Below are positions 1 through 7,534 of a DNA stretch of 64,000 nt, piece after piece (position 1 is the stretch's first letter; each line of letters begins with the position of its first letter). The stretch is from Corynebacterium sp. p3-SID1241 (GTDB lineage Bacteria; Actinomycetota; Actinomycetes; Mycobacteriales; Mycobacteriaceae). Below the pieces are notes generated by a model. The model saw only the letters and a program-made list of their open reading frames with translations. It was not told the origin of the DNA and searched no databases. The stretch is taken from positions 1 through 64,000 of the forward strand of contig JALXWS010000003.1 of NCBI GenBank assembly GCA_025144025.1. Direction: 5' to 3'. Both the position numbers and the translations under genes were made by a program.

Positions 1-338
1 AGTCCGCACCCCAAACCCTCACCTTTGCCGTGGGCGATAAGACATTGGATTCCTGTTCCTTCCGCGCGCCGGGCACGTCCGGGAGCGGAGAGCCCAGCGA
101 AAGACCAACAGACAAGCCTTCTGCGGAGCCTTCCCAGGAGCCTTCCACGCAACCGTCCGCCCCAGATACCCCGGACACACCAGCTCACCCCGGGAGGCCA
201 GAAGAGCCAACAGGGTCCTCATTTAGCCCGTGGAGTTTGGTTCTACCAGCGGTTCTCGTGGTGGTTTTCAAGGCCTTTTATAACTTCTTCCGCGATAACG
301 AGGACCTCATCCGCAAGCGCTTCGGCCTCAACTTCTAA
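1..338 (+). CDS. Choice-of-anchor M domain surface protein, C-terminal fragment (5' end outside window)
   Basis: This is a partial gene, read in the frame beginning at base 3. The first visible residues (SAPQTLTFAVGDK) match the last strand of a TIGR03769/choice-of-anchor M domain; the same ending (LTFAVGND) closes the domain of the protein at 3480-4346. A cysteine follows, then a Pro/Ser/Thr/Glu-rich spacer of about 60 residues suited to crossing the cell wall. A membrane segment (WSLVLPAVLVVVFKAFYNF) and a short charged tail come last. No sortase motif is present, so anchoring is by the membrane helix. It lies 36 bp ahead of the next cluster gene and is probably the upstream member of the same operon. 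The ligand is unknown; a role in metal acquisition is inferred from the neighbouring transporter. Confidence 0.8.
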   Translation, partial: SAPQTLTFAVGDKTLDSCSFRAPGTSGSGEPSERPTDKPSAEPSQEPSTQPSAPDTPDTPAHPGRPEEPTGSSFSPWSLVLPAVLVVVFKAFYNFFRDNEDLIRKRFGLNF

Positions 339-374
339 GCCTCTTCTACCCCACTAACTAGACGGGAAACCACA

Positions 375-1976
375 ATGCATCATTCACCATCTTTTACCTC
401 CCGGCGCGTCCCGTTGCGGCGCCGATTTATTCACGTATTCGCCGCCGTCTTTGCGGCAACATTGGCCTTCTTCTCCCCTGCCGCCGCACTTGCCTTTGAT
501 AAGGTCTTCGACTCTGGCCACGTAGACGCCTTCTATGTCACGGCCCCAGATGGCCAGCTACACCTATCGATGAAGGAAGACATCACTGGATCGGGCGTTC
601 CACGCTCCGGTGATGATGTGGCGCTCAAGGTCGTGGAGGACGCTTGGTCCGATGCCACCGAGGCCGTGCCAGAGATCGGCCAACCCACCTATTTCCTGCC
701 GCAGACGCAAGATCAGCGCATCCTTTGGCCGGGCTGGGATACCCAGCCTGCACGCGATGGCGGCTTTGACAACGTTGACCTAGAATTCGCCGAAGTCTCT
801 GGACCTGGTTCAGTGTATGTTTTTGAAACCAGCGGCTTTGGCGATGTCAAGACGGTTACAGATTCCGGTTCAATGGAACTCACCAGCGGTGAGGTCATCA
901 ATCAACCCAATCCTGCTCACCGGCACGTCAACTGGGCTTTTAGTGAGGCCGGCACATACACCATGACGGTGCAAGCCCATTCCAATGACGAGTCCAGCAA
1001 TGCTGTGACCTACACCTGGGAGGTGGGTGACGGCGGCGATGCGTCCACCGCGGATCGAGGAAGTGATTTCAGCGAAGAGGATGAGCCCCAGGATTCTGCA
1101 GAAACTAAACGTTCTGCTGGCAATGGCGGCACTGCAGCCGCAGATGAGTCCGGTGCAGCTACGGATAAGGAGTGCACCCCGGGCATGACGCCGCAAATCA
1201 AGGACGATACGGTCTCCCCTTCCGAGTGGCGCGATGCTGATGGAGCTACCTTTTATCTCTCCGATAAATCCAGTGTCGATCTCCCTCAAGAGGTAGGCCC
1301 AGTGCCAGCTGGTCAGGCGTGGATGATTGGTTCTACACAGGTAGATGGCGTGCCGTGGCTCGGTGCCAATACCCAAAGCCCTTCAATGCGCGAGAATATC
1401 CCCGGCGATGTCACGTGGGAGTTAGTAGGCTTCAAAGGCCCTGGCCCGATGACGGTCTACTCCCAAGGCGGGCTGGGCAAGATCGTGGGCGATGAGTGGT
1501 TCCGCGGCAATGCAGAGGCAGCGGAGGGCACCTATTCAATCGCCCCCAATACGCACGTGCACCCCAACTGGGTCTTTGGTGCGCAGGGCACCTATGACGT
1601 CACCATCCGCCAGGTGGCTGAGACCGATGAGGGCAAGCAAGTCGCCGGTGAAGCGACACTTCACTTCGTGGTCGGCGGCGACAAGCCAGCGGAAGCCTTT
1701 GACAACGGGCACTTCGACTTGGGCGCTGCGGTAAATCCGGAGGGCGGCGACTGCGGGCATGGTGCTGCGGCAGGTGAGGCGTCGGCAAGCGCTGGTGGCT
1801 CTACCGCCGAGACCGGATCAAGCACTGGCCAGTCCGCGCAGACACACAGCAAGGGCGCTTCTTTAGCCAATACTGGGACTCCGATCGTTCCCCTAGGCAT
1901 CGGGGTGCTGGGCTTGGGCATGCTATTTCTCGGCCTGGGTATTGCCCGCCTGGCTGTAGCTAAGGCAGCAGACTAA
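375..1976 (+). CDS. TIGR03773-type transporter-associated surface protein, two choice-of-anchor M domains, LANTG sorting signal
   Basis: A 533-residue secreted protein. Residues 1-40 form a signal peptide with an Arg-rich n-region. The first repeat (about 43-217) starts with FDSGHVD and ends with the His motif AHRHVNWAFSEAGTY. The second (about 268-433) contains PWLGANTQ and NTHVHPNWVFGAQGTY. A start-of-repeat motif (AFDNGHFD, 441-448) follows without the rest of a third domain. Cys267 and Cys460 bracket repeat two. The C-terminus has a Gly/Ser/Ala spacer, LANTG at 497-501, a hydrophobic helix and a short tail, as in substrates of class E-type sortases. The last base of its stop codon is the first base of the next gene's ATG (TAATG). 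By family it accompanies an anchored-repeat ABC transporter; metal capture at the wall is inferred. Confidence 0.88.
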   Translation: MHHSPSFTSRRVPLRRRFIHVFAAVFAATLAFFSPAAALAFDKVFDSGHVDAFYVTAPDGQLHLSMKEDITGSGVPRSGDDVALKVVEDAWSDATEAVPEIGQPTYFLPQTQDQRILWPGWDTQPARDGGFDNVDLEFAEVSGPGSVYVFETSGFGDVKTVTDSGSMELTSGEVINQPNPAHRHVNWAFSEAGTYTMTVQAHSNDESSNAVTYTWEVGDGGDASTADRGSDFSEEDEPQDSAETKRSAGNGGTAAADESGAATDKECTPGMTPQIKDDTVSPSEWRDADGATFYLSDKSSVDLPQEVGPVPAGQAWMIGSTQVDGVPWLGANTQSPSMRENIPGDVTWELVGFKGPGPMTVYSQGGLGKIVGDEWFRGNAEAAEGTYSIAPNTHVHPNWVFGAQGTYDVTIRQVAETDEGKQVAGEATLHFVVGGDKPAEAFDNGHFDLGAAVNPEGGDCGHGAAAGEASASAGGSTAETGSSTGQSAQTHSKGASLANTGTPIVPLGIGVLGLGMLFLGLGIARLAVAKAAD

Positions 1977-3487
1977 TGGCACATGCGCTGTCCCATAGCC
2001 GCCGGTTGCAGGCCGTCGGCGTGCTGCTGGGCGCCTGCCTGCTCACCACTAGCTGCGCGTCCTCGGCCGCTCTGGATTCCGGAAACGGAGAAAAATTCAG
2101 CGTGGTGGCCACGACACCAATCCTGGCAGACCTAGCGCGCAACGTGGCCGGAGAGGATGCCCAAGTAAAAAGCCTCATCCGCAGCGGCAAGGATCCACAT
2201 ACCTTTGAACCAACCCTGCGCACGGTGCGCGATATCGCCAACGCTGACCTAGCGCTGAGCAACGGCTACCTGCTAGAGCCGCAATCTCTCATCGATACAC
2301 TGCACGAATCCACCGACGCCCCCGGAGTTGAGGTCGCCGATGCTGCCTCCACCCGCGGTGCTACTTTGGTACCTCTGGTTGAAGATGTCTCGCTTGATGC
2401 CATCTGGTTGGGCCTCCGCATTAGCGGCGCCGCGCAGCATTCTTCTGGGGTGGATTTTCGGATGGTCTCGGCTGACGGGCCGGGCGATGTAGCGGCCTAT
2501 GTGGTCTCTACCTTCGGCACCCCGGAGGTCCTTTTTAACTCGGCCGATGGCGTCGATGACGAGGAAGACTCAGTGACTCTGCCGGCCAACGCCCACACCC
2601 ACGTCTCTTGGGGTTTTTCCCAGCCGGGCATCTACCACCTTGGTTTCCAAGCCGAAGGCACCGAGGTCCAACACCTCACGGTAGCTGTGGGCGTAAACCC
2701 TCCTGCCGGCATGCAGGCCATCGATTCCGGGCACCTGGATATTGAAGGCGACTTAATCCAAGGGCGCATTGATCTGCGCGACCAAGACAGGCGCTTTGAC
2801 CCCGCCACCACTGCGGTTTCTATCCCGTCTTCGGTTCTGCAGCCCATCCCGCCGGATCCGGCCTACCGCTTCCTGGGCACGCCAGGCGAGGATACCTACC
2901 TCCTGCCGCAGGCCGTACTAGGAAAGCACATTCACGGCGAGGTGGACCCCCACCTGTGGCACAACGTGGACAACGCTATCGCCTACGTCGATGTTATTGC
3001 TGAGGAATTGGCGCAGGCAGATCCCTCTCATGGTGCTTCTTATCGCCAGCGAGCGCAGGCCTATACCAAGCGGCTGCGGGATACGGATTCCTACGTAGAG
3101 CACGCCATTTCTTCCATTCCTGAAGAAAACCGGCACTTAGTGACCACCCACCATGGCTATGCCTACCTGGAGCAAGGATATGACATTTCTGTGGCGGGCT
3201 TTGTCACCCCCAATCCGGCCATCGAGCCCTCCCCGCGAGAAGTTATCGCCTTGCGCCGCACATTGGAAAACCTCCACCTGCCCGCCGTCTTCGTCGAACC
3301 TGTGCAACAGGCAAGCGCCGATACCCTCACCCAAGCCGCCGGGGAGCAAGGCGTTGAGCTGTGCCCCATCTACGGCGACACCTTCGATGACACCGTCGGC
3401 TCCTATATCGACCTCATGAAATTCAACGCTGACTCCCTGCAGCGTTGCCTGACCCCTAAATCCACCCAAGGAGAAAACAATGCTTAA
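1976..3487 (+). CDS. Anchored repeat ABC transporter, substrate-binding lipoprotein (TIGR03772-type, cluster A-I metal SBP)
   Basis: A 503-residue substrate-binding protein of the ZnuA/MntC class. The signal peptide ends at a probable lipobox cysteine, Cys27 (LTTSC, a weak lipobox). The N-lobe runs through FSVVATTPILADLARNVAG and the metal-ligand motif DPHTFEP (His75). The fold is then interrupted: residues about 142-316 contain a choice-of-anchor M half-domain with GPGDVAAYVV and NAHTHVSWGFSQPGIY (205-220), then a DSGHLD start motif and YLLPQ. The SBP fold resumes at HIHGEVDPHLW (His326), HHGYAYL, Glu441 and Asp468/Asp471, the positions of the usual metal ligands. Normal ZnuA-like proteins are about 300 residues, so the insert explains the extra length. 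Zn or Mn is the likely substrate; which one cannot be told. Confidence 0.88.
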   Translation: MAHALSHSRRLQAVGVLLGACLLTTSCASSAALDSGNGEKFSVVATTPILADLARNVAGEDAQVKSLIRSGKDPHTFEPTLRTVRDIANADLALSNGYLLEPQSLIDTLHESTDAPGVEVADAASTRGATLVPLVEDVSLDAIWLGLRISGAAQHSSGVDFRMVSADGPGDVAAYVVSTFGTPEVLFNSADGVDDEEDSVTLPANAHTHVSWGFSQPGIYHLGFQAEGTEVQHLTVAVGVNPPAGMQAIDSGHLDIEGDLIQGRIDLRDQDRRFDPATTAVSIPSSVLQPIPPDPAYRFLGTPGEDTYLLPQAVLGKHIHGEVDPHLWHNVDNAIAYVDVIAEELAQADPSHGASYRQRAQAYTKRLRDTDSYVEHAISSIPEENRHLVTTHHGYAYLEQGYDISVAGFVTPNPAIEPSPREVIALRRTLENLHLPAVFVEPVQQASADTLTQAAGEQGVELCPIYGDTFDDTVGSYIDLMKFNADSLQRCLTPKSTQGENNA

Positions 3488-4346
3488 ATTCGCTACCCGT
3501 ACCGCCGCCTGCGTCCTTACTGCAAGTCTTGCGCTGTCTTCTAGCCCCGCCTGGGCTGGCGACCTGGCGCAGGTGGTCGGCGCTGATGAGCGGATTGCCC
3601 CACAGGGCGAAGAAAAAGTCATCGATACCGGTCACGTAGATATTGGCGCTTTGCTTGATGGCACCGATTCCGAGCTCATGGCCCGCGATGATGCCGAGGA
3701 TAAACCGGTCTGGCGTCACTTAGATGACCTCGTTTTTTCCGTGGGCGATGAGGCGCAGCAAACCCTGCCCGAGACCGATGATTTTGGCTTCGTGGGCGCT
3801 GATTCCGGAGATGAAGTCTGGGTTGTTCCACAAACCGAGCAGGTCGGTGTTCCTTGGCTGGGCTGGAATACACAGGCACCCTCGCTTGTCGACGCCGCCG
3901 ACCGCGGCGTCACCATGGAATTCCTTGGCCACTCCGGCCCGGGCGATTTCTCCCTCTTCCTACAAAACGGCGGCTTTGAAGCGCCCCAGCTTCTATGGTC
4001 CACCGCCCAAAAGAGCGACGAGGACTTCTGGGTAGATCTCAATACCCACACCCACGCCAATTGGACATTTACAGAGCCAGGCACCCATCAGGTAGGCATC
4101 AGGGTAAAGGGCAAGACGAAGGACGGCAGCGATTTCAGCACCGATGGCGTCCTCACCTTTGCCGTAGGTAATGATGCCGACGTTCAAGCGGCCCAAGATA
4201 CTACCTGGAACCCAGACGATGCCCAGACCGCGGGCTCTTCCATCCCCACGTGGGTCTTTGTCCTTGCCGGTGTTGGCGCCGTCGTGCTGCTTCTGGCCCT
4301 TGGCCTAGTACTGCGTTCTTCCAAGCGGGGCGGTAGCCGTGGCTAA
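3480..4346 (+). CDS. Choice-of-anchor M domain surface protein, membrane-anchored
   Basis: A 288-residue protein with a cleavable signal peptide (about 1-26, ending AWA) and one TIGR03769-type domain. The domain opens with VIDTGHVD (47-54), has PWLGWNTQAPSL in the middle, a GPGDFSLFL strand and the His motif NTHTHANWTFTEPGTH, and closes with LTFAVGND. A single helix (about 256-279) and the basic tail SSKRGG end the protein; there is no LPxTG-like motif. The AAGGAG ribosome site lies inside the end of the substrate-binding protein gene, and the two genes overlap by 8 bp, so their translation is coupled. It probably works with the transporter as a cell-surface ligand carrier (inference from context). 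Confidence 0.85.
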   Translation: MLKFATRTAACVLTASLALSSSPAWAGDLAQVVGADERIAPQGEEKVIDTGHVDIGALLDGTDSELMARDDAEDKPVWRHLDDLVFSVGDEAQQTLPETDDFGFVGADSGDEVWVVPQTEQVGVPWLGWNTQAPSLVDAADRGVTMEFLGHSGPGDFSLFLQNGGFEAPQLLWSTAQKSDEDFWVDLNTHTHANWTFTEPGTHQVGIRVKGKTKDGSDFSTDGVLTFAVGNDADVQAAQDTTWNPDDAQTAGSSIPTWVFVLAGVGAVVLLLALGLVLRSSKRGGSRG

Positions 4347-5067
4347 ACCGCTCATTTCTGTTGCCGATTTGGACGTGTCGCTGTCCCACCGCCGCGTTAT
4401 CACCGGTGCCAATCTAGAGGTCCACCCAGGAGAATTCATCGGGCTCCTCGGTCCCAATGGCGCCGGCAAAACCACCCTCATGCGCGCCATTTTAGGGCTC
4501 ATCCCTTCTTCTGGGACTCGGGACATCGCGGGCACCGTGGGGTATGTTCCCCAGCGCCACGAGGTGGAATGGGGCTTTCCCATCAATGTCTACCGCACCG
4601 TACTCAGCGGCCGCACCGGCCTTATCGGCTGGCTCAAGCGGCCGCGTGCTAAGGATCATGCCGCAGCAGCAGAGGCGCTTCGTTTGGTGAACTTGGAGGA
4701 TTTTTCGCACCGCCCAATCGAAGAGCTCTCTGGTGGTCAGCGCCAGCGTGTGCTCATCGCCCGGGCGCTCGCCACGCAGCCGGACGTACTGCTGCTTGAT
4801 GAGCCATTCACTGGCCTCGATGCTCCTAATACCGAATCCTTGCTGGAGCTTTTTGAGAAGCTTTCTCAGCGCGGCAAGTCCATCGTCATGTCCACCCATA
4901 ACCTCGCCGAGGCGGCACATTCCTGCCACCGCCTCGTCCTTTTCAACGGCACCGTGATAGCCGATGATTCCGCCTCGTTGCTTCTCAACCAGATCGAGCC
5001 GTGGACGCGATCCTTTGGGGTACGCGCCGGTTCCCCTTTGCTTTCTGCCATTGGAGTCACCGCATGA
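4339..5067 (+). CDS. Anchored repeat-type ABC transporter, ATP-binding subunit (TIGR03771-type)
   Basis: A 242-residue nucleotide-binding subunit resembling ZnuC/MntB. Visible motifs are Walker A (GPNGAGKTT), the Q-loop region (YVPQRHE), the signature LSGGQRQRV, Walker B (LLLDEP) and the switch His (STHNLAEA). The GTG start overlaps the preceding stop by 8 bp, and the stop overlaps the permease ATG (ATGA). It energises import of the ligand brought by the substrate-binding protein at 1976-3487. The full-length NBD has no degenerate motif. Confidence 0.93.
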   Translation: MAKPLISVADLDVSLSHRRVITGANLEVHPGEFIGLLGPNGAGKTTLMRAILGLIPSSGTRDIAGTVGYVPQRHEVEWGFPINVYRTVLSGRTGLIGWLKRPRAKDHAAAAEALRLVNLEDFSHRPIEELSGGQRQRVLIARALATQPDVLLLDEPFTGLDAPNTESLLELFEKLSQRGKSIVMSTHNLAEAAHSCHRLVLFNGTVIADDSASLLLNQIEPWTRSFGVRAGSPLLSAIGVTA

Positions 5068-5972
5068 TAGAAATTTCCTTCCTCGATTTCCTGCGCGACC
5101 TGGTCAATCCCCACCTTGACTTTCTCGCCCGCGCGGTAGGCATCTCCTTGCTTGCGGCCATCGTATGCGGCGTCATCGGCTGTTATGTCGTGCTGCGCGG
5201 CATGGCTTTTATTGGCGACGCCGTCTCCCACGCCGTATTCCCGGGCCTAGCCATAGCCTTCGCCCTGCAAGCCTCGGTGCTCGTGGGTGGCGCAGTCGCC
5301 GGTGCAGTTGTGGCCTTGCTCATCGCCGCCTTTTCGCAGCGCCGCCACGTGCGAGCAGATTCCATCATCGGTATCTTCTTCGCCGCTGCTTTCGCTTTGG
5401 GCATGGTGATAATCTCGCGCACCGATGGTTATAGTGCCTCGCTGACAAGCTTCCTCTTCGGCTCACTCACCGGCGTTTCCCGCACCGATATTATCGTCGC
5501 GGGCTGCGTATGCGCCGTAGTTGTCGCCATCGTTATAGCCTTTGGACCCCAGCTCAACGCCACGTGCTTGGACCGGGAAACTGCCCGCGCAATGGGCTTG
5601 CCTGTCTTTGTTTTGGACATCATTTTGTACCTGTGTGTCACGGCCGCAGTGGTCATTTCCGTGAGCACCATCGGCAATATCTTGGTCCTCGCGCTGCTCA
5701 TCACTCCGGCCGCGACGGCACGCCTGCTTAGCACGCATCTTGTGACCATGATGTGGCTTTCCGCCCTCATCGGCGCGCTGTCCAGCTTCCTCGGCATCTA
5801 CCTGGCATGGGCCATTGACCTGCCGGCCGGCGCCACCATCGTGCTCACCCTCACCGCCATTTTCTTGGTTATATGGGCCATCCATCCACTTCTCGGCGCC
5901 CGCAAGCATGCAGGTGCCTCGCTTTCCGACGCCCCACACCCCACCCCACGAAAGGAATCCCTCTCCTCATGA
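5064..5972 (+). CDS. Anchored repeat-type ABC transporter, permease subunit (TIGR03770-type)
   Basis: A 302-residue polytopic membrane protein of the ZnuB/MntC (ABC-3) permease family, with about eight hydrophobic segments. The start was set at the ATG that overlaps the ATPase stop (ATGA); an upstream in-frame ATG at 5001 lies deep in the ATPase gene. Motifs typical of the family include YVVLRGMAFIGDAVSHAVFPG near the N-terminus and the conserved NILVLALLITPAATARLL stretch. It forms the membrane channel of the anchored-repeat importer. The next gene again starts on an ATGA overlap, so the operon is coupled throughout. Confidence 0.92.
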   Translation: MIEISFLDFLRDLVNPHLDFLARAVGISLLAAIVCGVIGCYVVLRGMAFIGDAVSHAVFPGLAIAFALQASVLVGGAVAGAVVALLIAAFSQRRHVRADSIIGIFFAAAFALGMVIISRTDGYSASLTSFLFGSLTGVSRTDIIVAGCVCAVVVAIVIAFGPQLNATCLDRETARAMGLPVFVLDIILYLCVTAAVVISVSTIGNILVLALLITPAATARLLSTHLVTMMWLSALIGALSSFLGIYLAWAIDLPAGATIVLTLTAIFLVIWAIHPLLGARKHAGASLSDAPHPTPRKESLSS

Positions 5973-7450
5973 AACCTGTCTGCCGCACCGCGGTGGCCCT
6001 TGGCACCGCGGGACTGATAAGCCTCGGCGCCCTTCCTGGAGCGGGCGTAGAACTCTTCGAGCCCGCCACCGCATATGCAGAAGAATCCACCGAAGCATGC
6101 ACTTCCAGCGACTTCGACCTCATCACCAAGGGACACCAGGACATGGCGCTCAGCGGCGATTCCGGCGATCTCAGCTTCAAGGTCAAAGATGATGATAAGG
6201 GCATCGAGCATGACTCTGAGTCCTTTGCCATTGAGGTATCTGATGACCTTAAGCAGCCGCTTTCCGAGCTCAGCGATAGTTCCCTGCCCGATGAAGGCTG
6301 GGTACTGCCGCAAACGCAAGATCCCAACGCCCCCTGGCTAGGTTTTAATACCCAAGAGCTTTCTCAGGATCTCCTCGCCGCCGGAGACACCGCTACTTTG
6401 AGCATGGCTATCGCACAGGGCCCCGAGGATGGCCGTATCGTGGCCTACCAGATGGAGCTTGGTGGCCCCAAGGTACTTATGGATACTGCCGATGGCTCTG
6501 CCTGGGACTACCCCGGCAACTCCCATTCCCACCCGGCCTTTGTCTTTACCGAGCCGGGAACCTACGCAGTGAGCTTTACCTTTGAGCTTCCCGACGGCTC
6601 CCGACACCACCTCCATGCCGGTTTCCTCGTCGGAGAGCAGGCCACGGAGACAGAACTGTGCGGCGTGGACTATACCGATGCTGACGCTGCTACCGGCAAC
6701 GGAGGCGACTCAAATAGCCGGCCCAAGCAACTTGAAAAAGACGTTAAAGACGTAGACAAAGCCATCGCTGGCTTGGACAAAGAGCTCGAAAAGACCCTGC
6801 AGGAGGGTCAGAAATTTCTAGAAGGTGGTAAGCCGCAACAAGGAGACAAGGACTCTGGCGAGGATAGCGCGGGCAAGCGCAAGCAGGCCTCCCGCACCAC
6901 GGCAAAAGACGCTGGGAAGGATGGAGCTCCACATGGCACGCCCTCCACGGGCTCAGCTCAAGCCTCTGGTACTCCGCGAAAGTCCGGTTCTGGTTCTGGG
7001 GCTACGACCCACCACTCTGCTAGCCGTGTGAATGATTCTGCCTCCACTGCGAAATCCGGCAAAAGCGCGGCCACTGGCAGGAGCTCGCATCGTTCTGCTT
7101 CCACCAGCGGTTCTTCCCACTCGACGGCCAAAAAGTCCACCGGCTCACGGGACGCAAAGTCTACTAAGCGTACTAAGGGCAAGGCTGCGGGCTCCGCTAG
7201 TGCACAGCAGGTTCCGGATGCCGGTGCTGCGGAAGGCAGGGACTCTGAGAATGTACTGACTAATGCCGCTGCGTATACCGCTACCCTGGCAAAAAGTAGC
7301 TTCTGGGCGGGACTTCTAGCCGGACTAGGCGCATTCGCGCTGGTGCTCGGCATCGGCCTGTTGGTCTATGTCCAGTTCTACCGCAAGAAGAAGGCCCCAA
7401 CCCAGCAGCCTGCCGATGATGCTACGACCCACCTGCCGCGCGTCGACTAG
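5969..7450 (+). CDS. Choice-of-anchor M domain surface protein with coiled-coil and Ser/Lys-rich stalk
   Basis: A 493-residue protein, last in the transporter operon; the start is chosen at the ATG overlapping the permease stop. A signal peptide (about 1-37) precedes one TIGR03769-type domain (about 44-231). That domain carries LPQTQDPNAPWLGFNTQ and the His motif NSHSHPAFVFTEPGTY (184-199), and is bracketed by Cys44 and Cys231. The GH-x-D start motif survives as KGHQD, without the leading Asp. A charged helix likely to form a coiled coil follows (251-287), then about 150 residues of Ser/Thr/Gly/Lys-rich stalk. A membrane helix near 442-465 and the tail FYRKKKAPT end the protein. The stalk suggests the domain is displayed beyond the cell envelope. 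Ligand unknown. Confidence 0.83.
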   Translation: MKPVCRTAVALGTAGLISLGALPGAGVELFEPATAYAEESTEACTSSDFDLITKGHQDMALSGDSGDLSFKVKDDDKGIEHDSESFAIEVSDDLKQPLSELSDSSLPDEGWVLPQTQDPNAPWLGFNTQELSQDLLAAGDTATLSMAIAQGPEDGRIVAYQMELGGPKVLMDTADGSAWDYPGNSHSHPAFVFTEPGTYAVSFTFELPDGSRHHLHAGFLVGEQATETELCGVDYTDADAATGNGGDSNSRPKQLEKDVKDVDKAIAGLDKELEKTLQEGQKFLEGGKPQQGDKDSGEDSAGKRKQASRTTAKDAGKDGAPHGTPSTGSAQASGTPRKSGSGSGATTHHSASRVNDSASTAKSGKSAATGRSSHRSASTSGSSHSTAKKSTGSRDAKSTKRTKGKAAGSASAQQVPDAGAAEGRDSENVLTNAAAYTATLAKSSFWAGLLAGLGAFALVLGIGLLVYVQFYRKKKAPTQQPADDATTHLPRVD

Positions 7451-7482
7451 CACAGTGCTCTTGAGCAGCCAACAATAGAACT

Positions 7483-7513
7483 AGGCCCAGAGGTTCTCTC
7501 CTCTGGGCCTTAT
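7483..7513. terminator. Bidirectional Rho-independent terminator
   Basis: A perfect 10-bp inverted repeat, GGCCCAGAGG / CCTCTGGGCC, with a 6-base loop. It sits between the end of the anchored-repeat operon (7450, +) and the end of the esterase gene (7535, -), so it probably stops transcription from both sides. Confidence 0.85.
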
Positions 7514-7534
7514 CCGTAGCTAAGCGCCGCGGTT

